DNA from: Bacillus massiliigorillae
GTDB lineage: Bacteria > Bacillota > Bacilli > Bacillales > DSM-1321
Length of the DNA stretch: 64,000 nt
Assembly: GCF_000380245.2 (NCBI RefSeq)
Contig: NZ_HG428741.1
Coordinates: forward strand, 3,260,182-3,324,181
Reading direction: 5' to 3'
Below are positions 36,368-44,925 of the stretch, in pieces (positions within the stretch are counted from its first letter, which is position 1; every line of letters starts with the position of its first letter). A model generated the notes under the pieces. The model saw only the letters and a program-made list of their open reading frames with translations, was not told the origin of the DNA and searched no databases. A program made the translations under genes and the position numbers.

Positions 36368-37603
36368 TTACGATTTACTTTTTGCTTCTCTTCTTTTCTC
36401 TTGTTCAGAAATAATTAATGCGCAAGCTGCATCTCCAGAAGTGTTTAGTGCCGTTCTTGCCATATCTAATAAACGATCAATCCCTAAGATTAAACCTATT
36501 CCTTCTACCGGCAAGCTTACTGATGATAGTACCATCGCTAACATAATTAGCCCGACACCTGGCACTCCGGCTGTACCAATACTTGCTAATACTGCTGTTA
36601 AAACAACTGTAAGCATTTCTACACTTGTTAAATCTACGCCATATACTTGAGCAATAAAGATGGTAGCAACACCCTGCATAATAGCTGTTCCATCCATATT
36701 AATTGTAGCTCCAAGAGGCTGAACGAAACTACTGATGGATTCTCTAACTCCTAAGTTCTCTTGAGCTGTCTCCATCGATAACGGAAGCGTTGCACTACTA
36801 CTTGACGTACTGAAAGCAACCGCCATTGCTGGAGCAAAGCCCTTCAGAAACCAAATTGGATTCTTCTTCGCTAGGAAGTAGACGGCTCCTCCATAGGTAA
36901 CCATGCCATGAATAAGTAAGGCTATGACAACTACCACCATATAAAGAATCATCGCTTTCATCGCGCTCAACCCTTGACTTCCAACAGCGGTAGCAATTAA
37001 ACCAAAAGTTCCATAAGGAGCAAGCTTCATTACTAAATGAACAAGATACATCATCAATTCATTTCCTTGCTCAACTAAATCTAAAATCCCTTTTGTTTTC
37101 TTTCCTAGCGCAGTTAAGGCGAAGCCTATTAATACAGACATTGCGATTACTTGCAACATATTTCCTTCCATTAAAGCAGCAAATGGATTTTTGGGGATAA
37201 TATTCAATAAAGTATTGCCCACAGGTGGAGCTTCTGCTGCTGTAAAAGTAGCATTCGATAAATCAAACTCTCCCTTTGTTCCCGGAGAAATAACAATTGC
37301 AATTGTCATCGCAATCACAATCGCAATAGCTGTTGTAACTAAAAAGAAAAGGATTGTTTTCAAACCAATTCTTCCAAGCTTTTTCGGATCACCTAGACCC
37401 GCAGTTCCTAAAATGATAGAAAATAAAACAATTGGTACAACAAGCATCGATATAATATTGATAAAGAATTTCCCAACTGGATTAAATAAATACGCATTGA
37501 AATATTCAAATAGTTCAGGAGAAAAAATATTTAATCCTAAACCCACTACCGCCCCTAAAATAAGCGCAATAATGATTTTGGTTGTTAAGCTCATTTGCTT
37601 CAT
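36368..37603 (-). CDS. Dicarboxylate/amino acid:cation symporter (DAACS)
   Basis: The 411-residue transporter has eight helices and two re-entrant loops, with AFSTSSSSATLPLSMETAQ and NMDGTAIMQG, the substrate- and sodium-binding signatures of the glutamate/aspartate/dicarboxylate family. I start at ATG 37603, nine bases after AAAAGG. It could be GltP- or GltT-like; the sequence alone does not decide between proton and sodium coupling or between glutamate and dicarboxylates. Confidence 0.9.
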   Translation of the reverse strand: MKQMSLTTKIIIALILGAVVGLGLNIFSPELFEYFNAYLFNPVGKFFINIISMLVVPIVLFSIILGTAGLGDPKKLGRIGLKTILFFLVTTAIAIVIAMTIAIVISPGTKGEFDLSNATFTAAEAPPVGNTLLNIIPKNPFAALMEGNMLQVIAMSVLIGFALTALGKKTKGILDLVEQGNELMMYLVHLVMKLAPYGTFGLIATAVGSQGLSAMKAMILYMVVVVIALLIHGMVTYGGAVYFLAKKNPIWFLKGFAPAMAVAFSTSSSSATLPLSMETAQENLGVRESISSFVQPLGATINMDGTAIMQGVATIFIAQVYGVDLTSVEMLTVVLTAVLASIGTAGVPGVGLIMLAMVLSSVSLPVEGIGLILGIDRLLDMARTALNTSGDAACALIISEQEKRREAKSKS

Positions 37604-38030
37604 TTGCATCGTCCTTTTCTATTTATTAAAGGTGTAAATTGGAATAATTTTCGCACGATTCTATCTGAGCCTTACAATAAAGAGCATTTGTACTTTCAAA
37701 TCATGGTTTAATATCACATAAAGAAATGAAGTAAAAAACTACCAAATATGCAGATAGTCGTCATTTTGTCCTATTTAGGTTCCTTTAATTCTTGTGAATA
37801 CTTTCTGCTGCTTTATGAGGTAGTTTATTTTTTTAGAGGAGATGTGCTTTGTAACAACGGTGCTCCAAGTATAAGAGTTGTATAATATGCATAATTTATT
37901 CATCCTTAGCATACTCTATTATACATAAAAACCAATACATTCATAAAATGTAATCTCTTCCAACTGTTTCCCCTTGAGTTATACTTCTTTAATTAGTATA
38001 CTGAAAACATTTTTCGTTTTAATAAAATCA
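37604..38030. other. intergenic stretch without a recognisable gene
   Basis: AT-rich; I find no supported frame, hairpin or repeat beyond the symporter ribosome site at its left edge. Confidence 0.45.
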
Positions 38031-38078
38031 AAAAAAACCTTTATATTACTGATTTAATCAGAAATATAAAGGTTTTTC
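38031..38078. terminator. bidirectional terminator
   Basis: AAAAAACCTTTATATT pairs with AATATAAAGGTTTTT. It lies 55 bases after the stop of the small gene on the minus strand. Confidence 0.85.
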
Positions 38079-38132
38079 TATTTTTACAATATAATAATGA
38101 CTTCTTATAGTATCAAACCTATGATGTATTCA

Positions 38133-38306
38133 CTAACTTAAATATTTATGCAGAGCATCTTTCTTTTCTTCAAAACAAGAATCATGTAATATAATAGTAG
38201 GCTTTGAATCGTGGTTAAACAAAGTGCGAATTACTTCATATCGTGATATTGTTTTTTCCACTTTAATTCCTTTTAACTGAAGCTTCTTCATTATATCGTC
38301 AATCAA
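38133..38306 (-). CDS. Small hypothetical protein
   Basis: A 57-residue protein starting with TTG 38306, seven bases after AAGGGGTGA; a GTG three codons upstream overlaps that site. It starts MIDDIMKKLQLKGIKVEKT, is soluble and basic at the N-terminus, and ends KKDALHKYLS. I recognise no family. Its ribosome site and terminator support it. Confidence 0.6.
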   Translation of the reverse strand: MIDDIMKKLQLKGIKVEKTISRYEVIRTLFNHDSKPTIILHDSCFEEKKDALHKYLS

Positions 38307-38653
38307 CTTGCTCACCCCTTTTGATTACGAATAAATTGATCTACATATACATACGTGTAAGAATTTCCCCTTATATAATCCATTACATTCATGCATTTAA
38401 AACGAATTAACTATAATCACTTCCACTGATGTTTCAAAAAATATTATATTTGTAAGCACTTTATTATCTTCATACTTCTATAATAAAATATAAATGTGAA
38501 GCATTTATGAAAATACAGCATTTTTATAAAAAAATTATTTTTTATAAAAAAGTCAGAATTATATAAAAATTAAATCAGTAAGAAAATACCGCTACTATTC
38601 TAGAAAATCGCCTCATATACTGAATATACCCTGATTTTCAACTTTCAGTAAGT

Positions 38654-38682
38654 TTGACTGACCGTTCAAATTTTTCTATAAT
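38654..38682 (+). promoter_or_regulatory. strong promoter for CNNM gene 1
   Basis: TTGACT (38654-38659), 17-base spacer, TATAAT (38677-38682). Transcription from here would give a leader of about 235 bases before the CNNM start. Confidence 0.8.
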
Positions 38683-38704
38683 TATCTTAATCTTACGAGT
38701 TATG

Positions 38705-38809
38705 TAGAGGTGATGTTGATGGGGCAGTTATGAACGTTAATAACACTCACTTAAATAGAATTAGAGAAAATTCTCTTAACCTTGAATCTAAGTATAGAAC
38801 ACATCATTA
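38705..38809 (+). other. two overlapping short leader ORFs upstream of CNNM gene 1
   Basis: After GAGGTGA, ATG 38719 reads MGQL and stops at TGA, whose ATGA overlaps the start of a second frame of 26 residues (MNVNNTHLNRIRENSLNL... ending HH) that stops near 38810. A hairpin (TTAGAGAA/TTCTCTTAA) lies within the second frame. Whether they are translated is unknown; the ribosome site and ATGA overlap are suggestive. Confidence 0.45.
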
Positions 38810-38923
38810 ACTTCATGCATTTTTATATCTTAGCATCTAGGTGTTGTATTGAAAATTAGTAAGATTTTATTATTTCAGGAGGTGACTCCTTTCTCGTTAT
38901 AATGGCGGGATAAGGAAAAATAT

Positions 38924-40306
38924 TTGGACGACATATTAAACTTGGTTATCTTGGCCCTGTTAATTGCTTTAACAGCATTTTTCGTAGCCTCAGAATTTGC
39001 CATAGTAAAAGTAAGAAGCACGCGTATTGATCAGCTTGTAGAAGAAGGTAAGGCCGGTGCATTAGCTGCCAAAAAAGTAATTAGTCATTTAGATGAATAT
39101 CTATCTGCCTGCCAGTTAGGTATTACTGTAACAGCTCTAGGTCTTGGTTGGATTGGAGAAAAGAGTATAGAAGCCATTCTACACCCTCTGTTCACACAAT
39201 TGAACATTCCATCATCAGCAACAACCGTACTTTCTTTCGTACTATCTTTCTCCATTGTTACATTTTTACACGTTGTAGTTGGAGAGTTAGCACCAAAAAC
39301 ACTTGCAATTCAAAAAGCTGAAACAATTACTTTATTAGTAGCGAAACCTTTAGCTCTTTTTTATAAAGTGATGTTCCCATTCATCTGGGTTTTAAATGGT
39401 TCCGCTCGTTTAGTAACAAAAGCATTTGGATTAAAGCCAGCTTCTGAACATGAAATAGCTCATACTGAAGAAGAATTACGAATCATTCTGTCAGACAGTT
39501 ACAAAAGCGGAGAAATTAACCAATCCGAATTCAAGTATGTAAACAAAATATTTGAATTCGATGATCGTATCGCCAAAGAAATAATGGTGCCACGAACAGA
39601 AGTTATTACTTTATCAAAAGACAATACACTTGAATACGCCTTCTCAGTCGTTAAAGAAGAGAAGTTCACTCGTTATCCTATCATTGATGGTGATAAGGAC
39701 CATGTTATTGGTATGGTCAATGTGAAAGAGCTATTCACATTTATGATTTCTAATGATGATTATAAGGATCAGTCCGTTGAACCTTTAGTCCGACCTATTA
39801 TTCGTATCATCGAAACTGTTCCTATTCATGATTTGCTACTTAAAATGCAGAAGGAACGCATTCATATGGCAATCTTAATGGACGAATACGGCGGAACATC
39901 AGGATTAGTTACTGTTGAAGATATTATCGAAGAAATCGTTGGAGAAATTCGTGATGAATTTGACCTTGATGAAGTAGCTGAAATTCGAAAAATGGCAGAC
40001 AATCATTATATTATTGATGCGAAAGTGTTAATTAGCCAAGTAAATGATTTGTTTGGAATTGATATTTCTGATGAAGATATAGATACAATTGGTGGCTGGT
40101 TCTTAACAGAGAATTATGAAGCGAAAAAAGGTGATGTTCTCTCCTATGAAGGCTTTAACTTTCAAATTCTCGAAATGGAAGACCACCATATTCAATATAT
40201 AGAAGTTACAAAAGCAGTCAAAGAGATTTCAATTGAAACTCAACCACAAGAACAATCGCAATCTGAAAAGATTCCATTGACTCAAAAAACGGAAGTTGTA
40301 TCCTAA
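38924..40306 (+). CDS. CNNM/CorC family membrane CBS protein 1
   Basis: The 460-residue protein has an N-terminal CNNM (DUF21) membrane domain (residues 1-190; EFAIVKVRSTRIDQL, ACQLGITVTALGLGWIGE), two CBS domains (about 210-330; IMVPRTEV, MDEYGGTSGLVTVEDIIEEIVGEI) and a C-terminal CorC/HlyC domain, plus a charged tail. The family exports or regulates Mg(II) and related ions. It starts with TTG after GATAAGGA. Two paralogues follow downstream, at 40763 and 44926. A long leader with short ORFs precedes it. Confidence 0.9.
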   Translation: MDDILNLVILALLIALTAFFVASEFAIVKVRSTRIDQLVEEGKAGALAAKKVISHLDEYLSACQLGITVTALGLGWIGEKSIEAILHPLFTQLNIPSSATTVLSFVLSFSIVTFLHVVVGELAPKTLAIQKAETITLLVAKPLALFYKVMFPFIWVLNGSARLVTKAFGLKPASEHEIAHTEEELRIILSDSYKSGEINQSEFKYVNKIFEFDDRIAKEIMVPRTEVITLSKDNTLEYAFSVVKEEKFTRYPIIDGDKDHVIGMVNVKELFTFMISNDDYKDQSVEPLVRPIIRIIETVPIHDLLLKMQKERIHMAILMDEYGGTSGLVTVEDIIEEIVGEIRDEFDLDEVAEIRKMADNHYIIDAKVLISQVNDLFGIDISDEDIDTIGGWFLTENYEAKKGDVLSYEGFNFQILEMEDHHIQYIEVTKAVKEISIETQPQEQSQSEKIPLTQKTEVVS

Positions 40307-40317
40307 AATATAATGTG

Positions 40318-40362
40318 ATAATGCCCAGCGATTTTATGAATTCGCTGGGCATTATTTTTTTA
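40318..40362 (+). terminator. terminator of CNNM gene 1
   Basis: A 14-bp stem ATAATGCCCAGCGA with its complement, followed by seven T residues. Confidence 0.94.
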
Positions 40363-40445
40363 GAAAACATTACAAATTATGGGATATTACTTTAGTCATC
40401 CGCCCATACTACAACTATATAACTTTCAACTAAGGAGAGATTCAC

Positions 40446-40580
40446 TTGAAGTATATTGAATTATGCCAGCATTGTAGAGGAAAAGGAAAGGTTCCATTTT
40501 TACAAATCTTTAATAAGTCTTGCCCATCTTGCAAAGGTAAAGGAAGAACAGTTACTAGTCTACCTTCTCGAACTCTTTAG
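40446..40580 (+). CDS. 44-residue DnaJ-type CxxCxGxG zinc miniprotein
   Basis: TTG 40446 follows AAGGAGAG. The product holds two motifs, CQHCRGKGK (7-15) and CPSCKGKGR (26-34), the DnaJ-type zinc-finger repeat. The same fold defines anti-TRAP (RtpA) and YuiA-like miniproteins in Bacillus. The cysteine spacing fits one zinc ion. Anti-TRAP is 53 residues with a different N-terminus, so identity is uncertain. It is a single gene between two CNNM paralogues. Confidence 0.7.
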   Translation: MKYIELCQHCRGKGKVPFLQIFNKSCPSCKGKGRTVTSLPSRTL

Positions 40581-40727
40581 TCCGCATTTTGTTTTATCAA
40601 AATAGAAATTTTAGACTTTTCAGTATCCAATAATATAATTTCCTCCGTATAAAGATTATACTAATAATATGGTTTTAATTTTTCATTAAAAGGTTACATA
40701 TTAGTATTAACATCCAGGAGGTGAAAG

Positions 40728-40753
40728 GAAGACTGTATTTTTCAACAGTCTTC
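40728..40753 (+). promoter_or_regulatory. hairpin between the ribosome site and start of CNNM gene 2
   Basis: GAAGACTGT pairs with ACAGTCTTC right after a strong AGGAGGTG (40717-40724). The next conventional in-frame start, GTG 40763, is 38 bases away. The hairpin may fold to shorten the gap, or translation may start at the in-frame CTG 40733, eight bases from the site. Confidence 0.5.
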
Positions 40754-40762
40754 TTTGAAGAA

Positions 40763-42073
40763 GTGATTATCGTTAACATTGCATTAGTGGCATTTCTTAT
40801 CATTTGTACTTCGTTTTTCGTTATAACGGAATTTGCCATCATAAAAGTACGCCCAACTCGAATAGACCAATTAATTGCTGAAGGAAATAAAAAAGCGATT
40901 TCCGCTAAAAAAGTTATTTCTTCATTAGATGAATATTTATCAGCGACACAATTGGGCATTACAATCGCTTCTTTAGGATTAGGTTGGTTAGGGGACCCTA
41001 CTATTCAAGCACTCCTTGCTCCCCTATTAAATAAATTAAATATACCCGAATCTGCTACACATGCCATTTCGTTCGTCATCGCATTATCTTTAATGACGTT
41101 TCTTTCCGTTGTTCTAGGTGAATTAACACCAAAAACATTTGCCATCCATAAAGCGGAAGCAGTCACATTACGTATAGCTAAACCTATTATTATATTTCAC
41201 AAGGTGATGTACCCCTTTATAAAAATATTAAATAGTTCAGCTAATTTGATTGCTCGTTCGTTCGGATTAAAGCCTGCATCAGAAGGGGAAATGGCTCATT
41301 CCGAAGAAGAATTGCGTATTATCTTAACAGAAAGCTACGAAAAAGGACAAATTAATCAATCAGAATATAAATATGTAGATCGCATATTTGATTTTGATAA
41401 TCGTATTGCAAAAGAAATCATGGTTCCTAGAACAGAAATCATAAGTATATCTATTGATGATAGTTGGGATGACATATTTTCAAAGTTACAGCATGAAAGA
41501 TATACAAGATATCCTGTCATAGACGGTGATAAAGATTCTATCGTCGGCGTTGTTCATTTAAAAGATTTAATTTCAGTTGCTATGGAGTCTGATCGTTCTT
41601 CTATTCAGCTAGATGATTACATCCACCCAATCATTTCAGTGATTGAGACAATTCCAATTAATGACTTACTTATTAAAATGCAAAAAGAACGAAATCATAT
41701 GGCATTACTTTTCGATGAATATGGTGGAACTGCAGGAATAGTAACAGCTGAAGATATTATTGAAGAAATTGTAGGAGAAATTCGTGATGAGTTCGATATA
41801 GATGAAATTCCTGAGATTCGTAAAATAGCAGAAAATCATTATATTGTAGATTCTAAGCTACTACTTGAAGAATTGAATACTGTTTTATCAACTGACCTAG
41901 AAGAAGAAGGCATTGATACAATCGGTGGTTGGCTCCTAACAAAGGAGTATGACCTTCATCTTGGAGATTCTATTGAAGATAGCGGTTATATCTTTACCGT
42001 AAATCAAATGGATGGACATCATATTCAATATATTGAAATAAAAAAAGACATTACAAATAACGAAAATATGTGA
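40763..42073 (+). CDS. CNNM/CorC family membrane CBS protein 2
   Basis: The domain order is the same as in paralogue 1: CNNM membrane domain (ITEFAIIKVRPTRIDQL), paired CBS domains (IMVPRTEI, FDEYGGTAGIVTAEDIIEEI) and CorC/HlyC C-terminal domain. About 436 residues from GTG 40763; the frame is open back to GTG 40721 and CTG 40733, and the start is truly unclear. The short C-terminus lacks the Q-rich tail of paralogue 1. Expected role: Mg(II)/Co(II) efflux or its control. Confidence 0.88.
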   Translation: MIIVNIALVAFLIICTSFFVITEFAIIKVRPTRIDQLIAEGNKKAISAKKVISSLDEYLSATQLGITIASLGLGWLGDPTIQALLAPLLNKLNIPESATHAISFVIALSLMTFLSVVLGELTPKTFAIHKAEAVTLRIAKPIIIFHKVMYPFIKILNSSANLIARSFGLKPASEGEMAHSEEELRIILTESYEKGQINQSEYKYVDRIFDFDNRIAKEIMVPRTEIISISIDDSWDDIFSKLQHERYTRYPVIDGDKDSIVGVVHLKDLISVAMESDRSSIQLDDYIHPIISVIETIPINDLLIKMQKERNHMALLFDEYGGTAGIVTAEDIIEEIVGEIRDEFDIDEIPEIRKIAENHYIVDSKLLLEELNTVLSTDLEEEGIDTIGGWLLTKEYDLHLGDSIEDSGYIFTVNQMDGHHIQYIEIKKDITNNENM

Positions 42074-42096
42074 TTTTAATCACGTATTTTCATATC

Positions 42097-42127
42097 AAAA
42101 GAGGTTGTTAATCAAACAACCTCTTTT
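42097..42127 (+). terminator. terminator of CNNM gene 2
   Basis: AAAAGAGGTTGTT pairs with AACAACCTCTTTTT. Confidence 0.9.
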
Positions 42128-42221
42128 TGATTTTCAACTTGTTAAAACATCCTCAATTGGGTATTGAACGGTCTCTTGCTTTTTCACAGCATATAGAAAA
42201 GAAATCAGCTATCAAAAACCG

Positions 42222-43004
42222 TTAAAATTTCCCCATATATTGCATTATCAAAATGAAAATACCAAGAATCCATACATAAATTGCAAATATCTTCAATGAA
42301 TGATTCTTCAAGAAATGTATCATCCACTTAACCGCTATATAGCCAAAAATTGCAGATGAAAGGATTCCAATTAACAAAGCACTAATCGAAATCTGCTCTC
42401 CCTTTCCTTCAAACAAATCAAACATTTGTAAAACAATCGCCCCAACAATAGCAGGAGTAGATAATAAAAAAGAGAAGTAAGCAGCTGTTTCACGATCTAA
42501 CTTTCGTATTAATGCAGCCGCAATTGTAAAACCCGATCTTGAGATAGCAGGAAATATAGCCGCAGCTTGAAAGGCGCCAATAAATAGTGCATCACCATAA
42601 GTAATATCATTCATTTTTTTTCGACCTTGCTGGATATTCTCTGCAAACCAAAGAAAACAGCCTGTAAGAAGGAATTCCCATCCGATGGTTACACCCGTTT
42701 TCGAAATCGCATCAAAGTAATCTTTAAAAGCAAAGCCAACCACGACCGCAGGAATTGTTCCGACTACTAACAGCCAAGTTAACTTTCCAAAAGGATTCTT
42801 TAGAATAGCTATAAATTCATGTTTATAAAATACAAAAACCGCTACTAATGTTCCAATATGCAGCATCGTATCCAGCGTCAAACCTGCTTCTTGCAAATTA
42901 AACATATGCCGCCCTAAATATAAATGTCCGGTACTACTGATCGGTAAGAACTCTGTCAGCCCTTGAACAATCCCTAATATAAAAGCTTCTAATTTACTCA
43001 ACAT
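42222..43004 (-). CDS. uppP: Undecaprenyl-diphosphatase UppP (BacA)
   Basis: The enzyme dephosphorylates undecaprenyl diphosphate so the lipid carrier of peptidoglycan synthesis can be reused, and gives bacitracin tolerance. The motif GLTEFLPISSTGHL (residues 17-30) and the second SRSGFTIAAALIR segment are family signatures; eight helices. ATG 43004 is nine bases after AAAAAGG. At 260 residues it is normal. Bacillus genomes often carry paralogues, so this may be one of several. Confidence 0.93.
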   Translation of the reverse strand: MLSKLEAFILGIVQGLTEFLPISSTGHLYLGRHMFNLQEAGLTLDTMLHIGTLVAVFVFYKHEFIAILKNPFGKLTWLLVVGTIPAVVVGFAFKDYFDAISKTGVTIGWEFLLTGCFLWFAENIQQGRKKMNDITYGDALFIGAFQAAAIFPAISRSGFTIAAALIRKLDRETAAYFSFLLSTPAIVGAIVLQMFDLFEGKGEQISISALLIGILSSAIFGYIAVKWMIHFLKNHSLKIFAIYVWILGIFILIMQYMGKF

Positions 43005-43216
43005 CGCTTTCATCCTTTTTCATTATTCATTTCATCTTCAATATCCATGAAAAAATAAGGAGTGAAATATCATGTAAGGACATGAGCAATTTAGGATTAT
43101 TTTATAAAAATTACTAAAGCTAGAAATATATATGATGGACAATAAACTGTTACGTTTATACATGTTTAAAACACGATGATTTCATTAAGAGTGGAGATAT
43201 ATGAAGAGATGATATT

Positions 43217-43251
43217 AGAAAGCCAAAACCATTCTATGATTTTGGCTTTCT
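43217..43251. terminator. gabD terminator
   Basis: AGAAAGCCAAAA pairs with TTTTGGCTTTCT directly after the gabD stop on the minus strand; the T run is short. Confidence 0.75.
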
Positions 43252-43257
43252 GACAAA

Positions 43258-44673
43258 CTATATTTTCAAAGAGATATATTTAATTTCTAAATATTCCTCA
43301 ATTCCATACTTACCGCCTTCTCTGCCAATACCGCTTTCCTTCATACCTCCAAACGGTGCTTGAGCTACGGAAGGTAATCCATCATTTAATCCAACGATTC
43401 CATACTCAAGCCCTTCCGCGATTTTAACTGCATTAGATATATTCTGCGTGAAAATATAGGCTGCTAATCCATAAGGCGTATTATTGGCACGCGCAATGAC
43501 TTCTTCTTTCGTTTTAAATGTCGAAATCGGTGCTAAAGGACCAAAGGTTTCTTCATTCATACATAACATATCATCTTGCGCTTTCCCAATTATGATTGGA
43601 GAAACGAATAATCCCGTTTGATTAATCGAAGACGTTAATAGTTCAGCACCTTTATCCATTGCATCTTCAACATGTTCATGTAATTTATTAACAGCATTTT
43701 CATCAATTAAAGGCCCAACTGTAACACCTTCATCTAGTCCATTACCTACCTTCAATTCGCTAACTTCTGCTACCATTTTCTTAGAAAATTCCTCGTAGAT
43801 GTTTTCGTGAACAAAAACACGATTTGTACAAATACATGTTTGTCCAGCATTTCGATATTTCGATTGAATAACAGCTGCTACAGCATCATCAATGATTGCA
43901 TCTTCCATAACGATGAATGGTGCATGACCTCCAAGCTCTAATGAAACCTTCTTCATTGTGTCCGCACTATCCTTCATTAATTGCTTTCCTACTTCAGTAG
44001 AACCAGTAAAAGATACCTTCCTTACACGACTATCCTTCATCCACGCTTCTGAAATAGCTTGCGCACTTCCTGTTACAACATTGATTGCTCCTTTATCAAT
44101 TCCAGCCTCATACGCTAATTCCACCAGCTTAATAGCGGTTAGTGGAGTTAGTTTCGCAGGCTTAATTACCGCAGTACAACCTGCTGCCAATGCTGGCGCA
44201 ACTTTTCTTGTAATCATTGCAGCTGGGAAATTCCAAGGCGTAATAGCTGCAATAACTCCAACTGGTTGCTTCAATACAAGAATACGTTTAGATGGATCAC
44301 TAGCAGGAATTGTATCTCCATATATACGTTTACCTTCTTCTGCATACCATTCAACGAAGCTATTCGCATATGCGATTTCACCTAATGCTTCCTTATAAGG
44401 CTTTCCTTGCTCCATTGTCATCATTTTAGCTAATTCTTCTTTATTCGCCTCTATTAAATCAAACCATTTTCGTAATAATGTCGCCCGCTCTGCTGCTGTT
44501 TTTTGCGACCATGTTAAGAAAGATTCATGTGCAGCATCAACTGCCGCTCTTGCCTCCTTCTCTCCCCCATTTGGTACTGTAGCTATTTGTTCACCCGTAG
44601 CAGGATTTGTTACAACAATACTTGTCTCACTAAACACTTCTTGTCCATTAATTAGCATGCCTACAGTTTCCAT
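43258..44673 (-). CDS. gabD: NAD(P)-dependent succinate-semialdehyde dehydrogenase
   Basis: The 471-residue aldehyde dehydrogenase has catalytic cysteine in NAGQTCICTNR, glutamate in SLELGGHAPFIV and the GabD-typical KRILVLKQPVGVIAAITPWNFP. It oxidises succinic semialdehyde to succinate in the GABA shunt. gabT is not adjacent, so the exact aldehyde could differ. The gene is single, between uppP and the third CNNM gene. Confidence 0.87.
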   Translation of the reverse strand: METVGMLINGQEVFSETSIVVTNPATGEQIATVPNGGEKEARAAVDAAHESFLTWSQKTAAERATLLRKWFDLIEANKEELAKMMTMEQGKPYKEALGEIAYANSFVEWYAEEGKRIYGDTIPASDPSKRILVLKQPVGVIAAITPWNFPAAMITRKVAPALAAGCTAVIKPAKLTPLTAIKLVELAYEAGIDKGAINVVTGSAQAISEAWMKDSRVRKVSFTGSTEVGKQLMKDSADTMKKVSLELGGHAPFIVMEDAIIDDAVAAVIQSKYRNAGQTCICTNRVFVHENIYEEFSKKMVAEVSELKVGNGLDEGVTVGPLIDENAVNKLHEHVEDAMDKGAELLTSSINQTGLFVSPIIIGKAQDDMLCMNEETFGPLAPISTFKTKEEVIARANNTPYGLAAYIFTQNISNAVKIAEGLEYGIVGLNDGLPSVAQAPFGGMKESGIGREGGKYGIEEYLEIKYISLKI

Positions 44674-44925
44674 AAGCTAATACCCCCAATTATTAATTTC
44701 ACCGGTACATATTCTAACAATTCCGATATTTACATTATACCAATCGAACAAACATCATGCCGCTATGTATTAATCTTCAAGCAACCATTTTACTTTTTAA
44801 TATATGCAACAACATTTGCAAAAAATGAATAGTTTATTTTTCGTATGGTTATGATTTCATTGGGCAAAATCAAAACAAGAAGATGAACTATGCTTCTAGG
44901 AGGAGGTAACTGGACATTCCTTGTT

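Noticed and set aside
38690..38923. M-box (ykoK) magnesium riboswitch upstream of CNNM gene 1
   Set aside because: The conserved M-box core segments are not present, although the leader is long.
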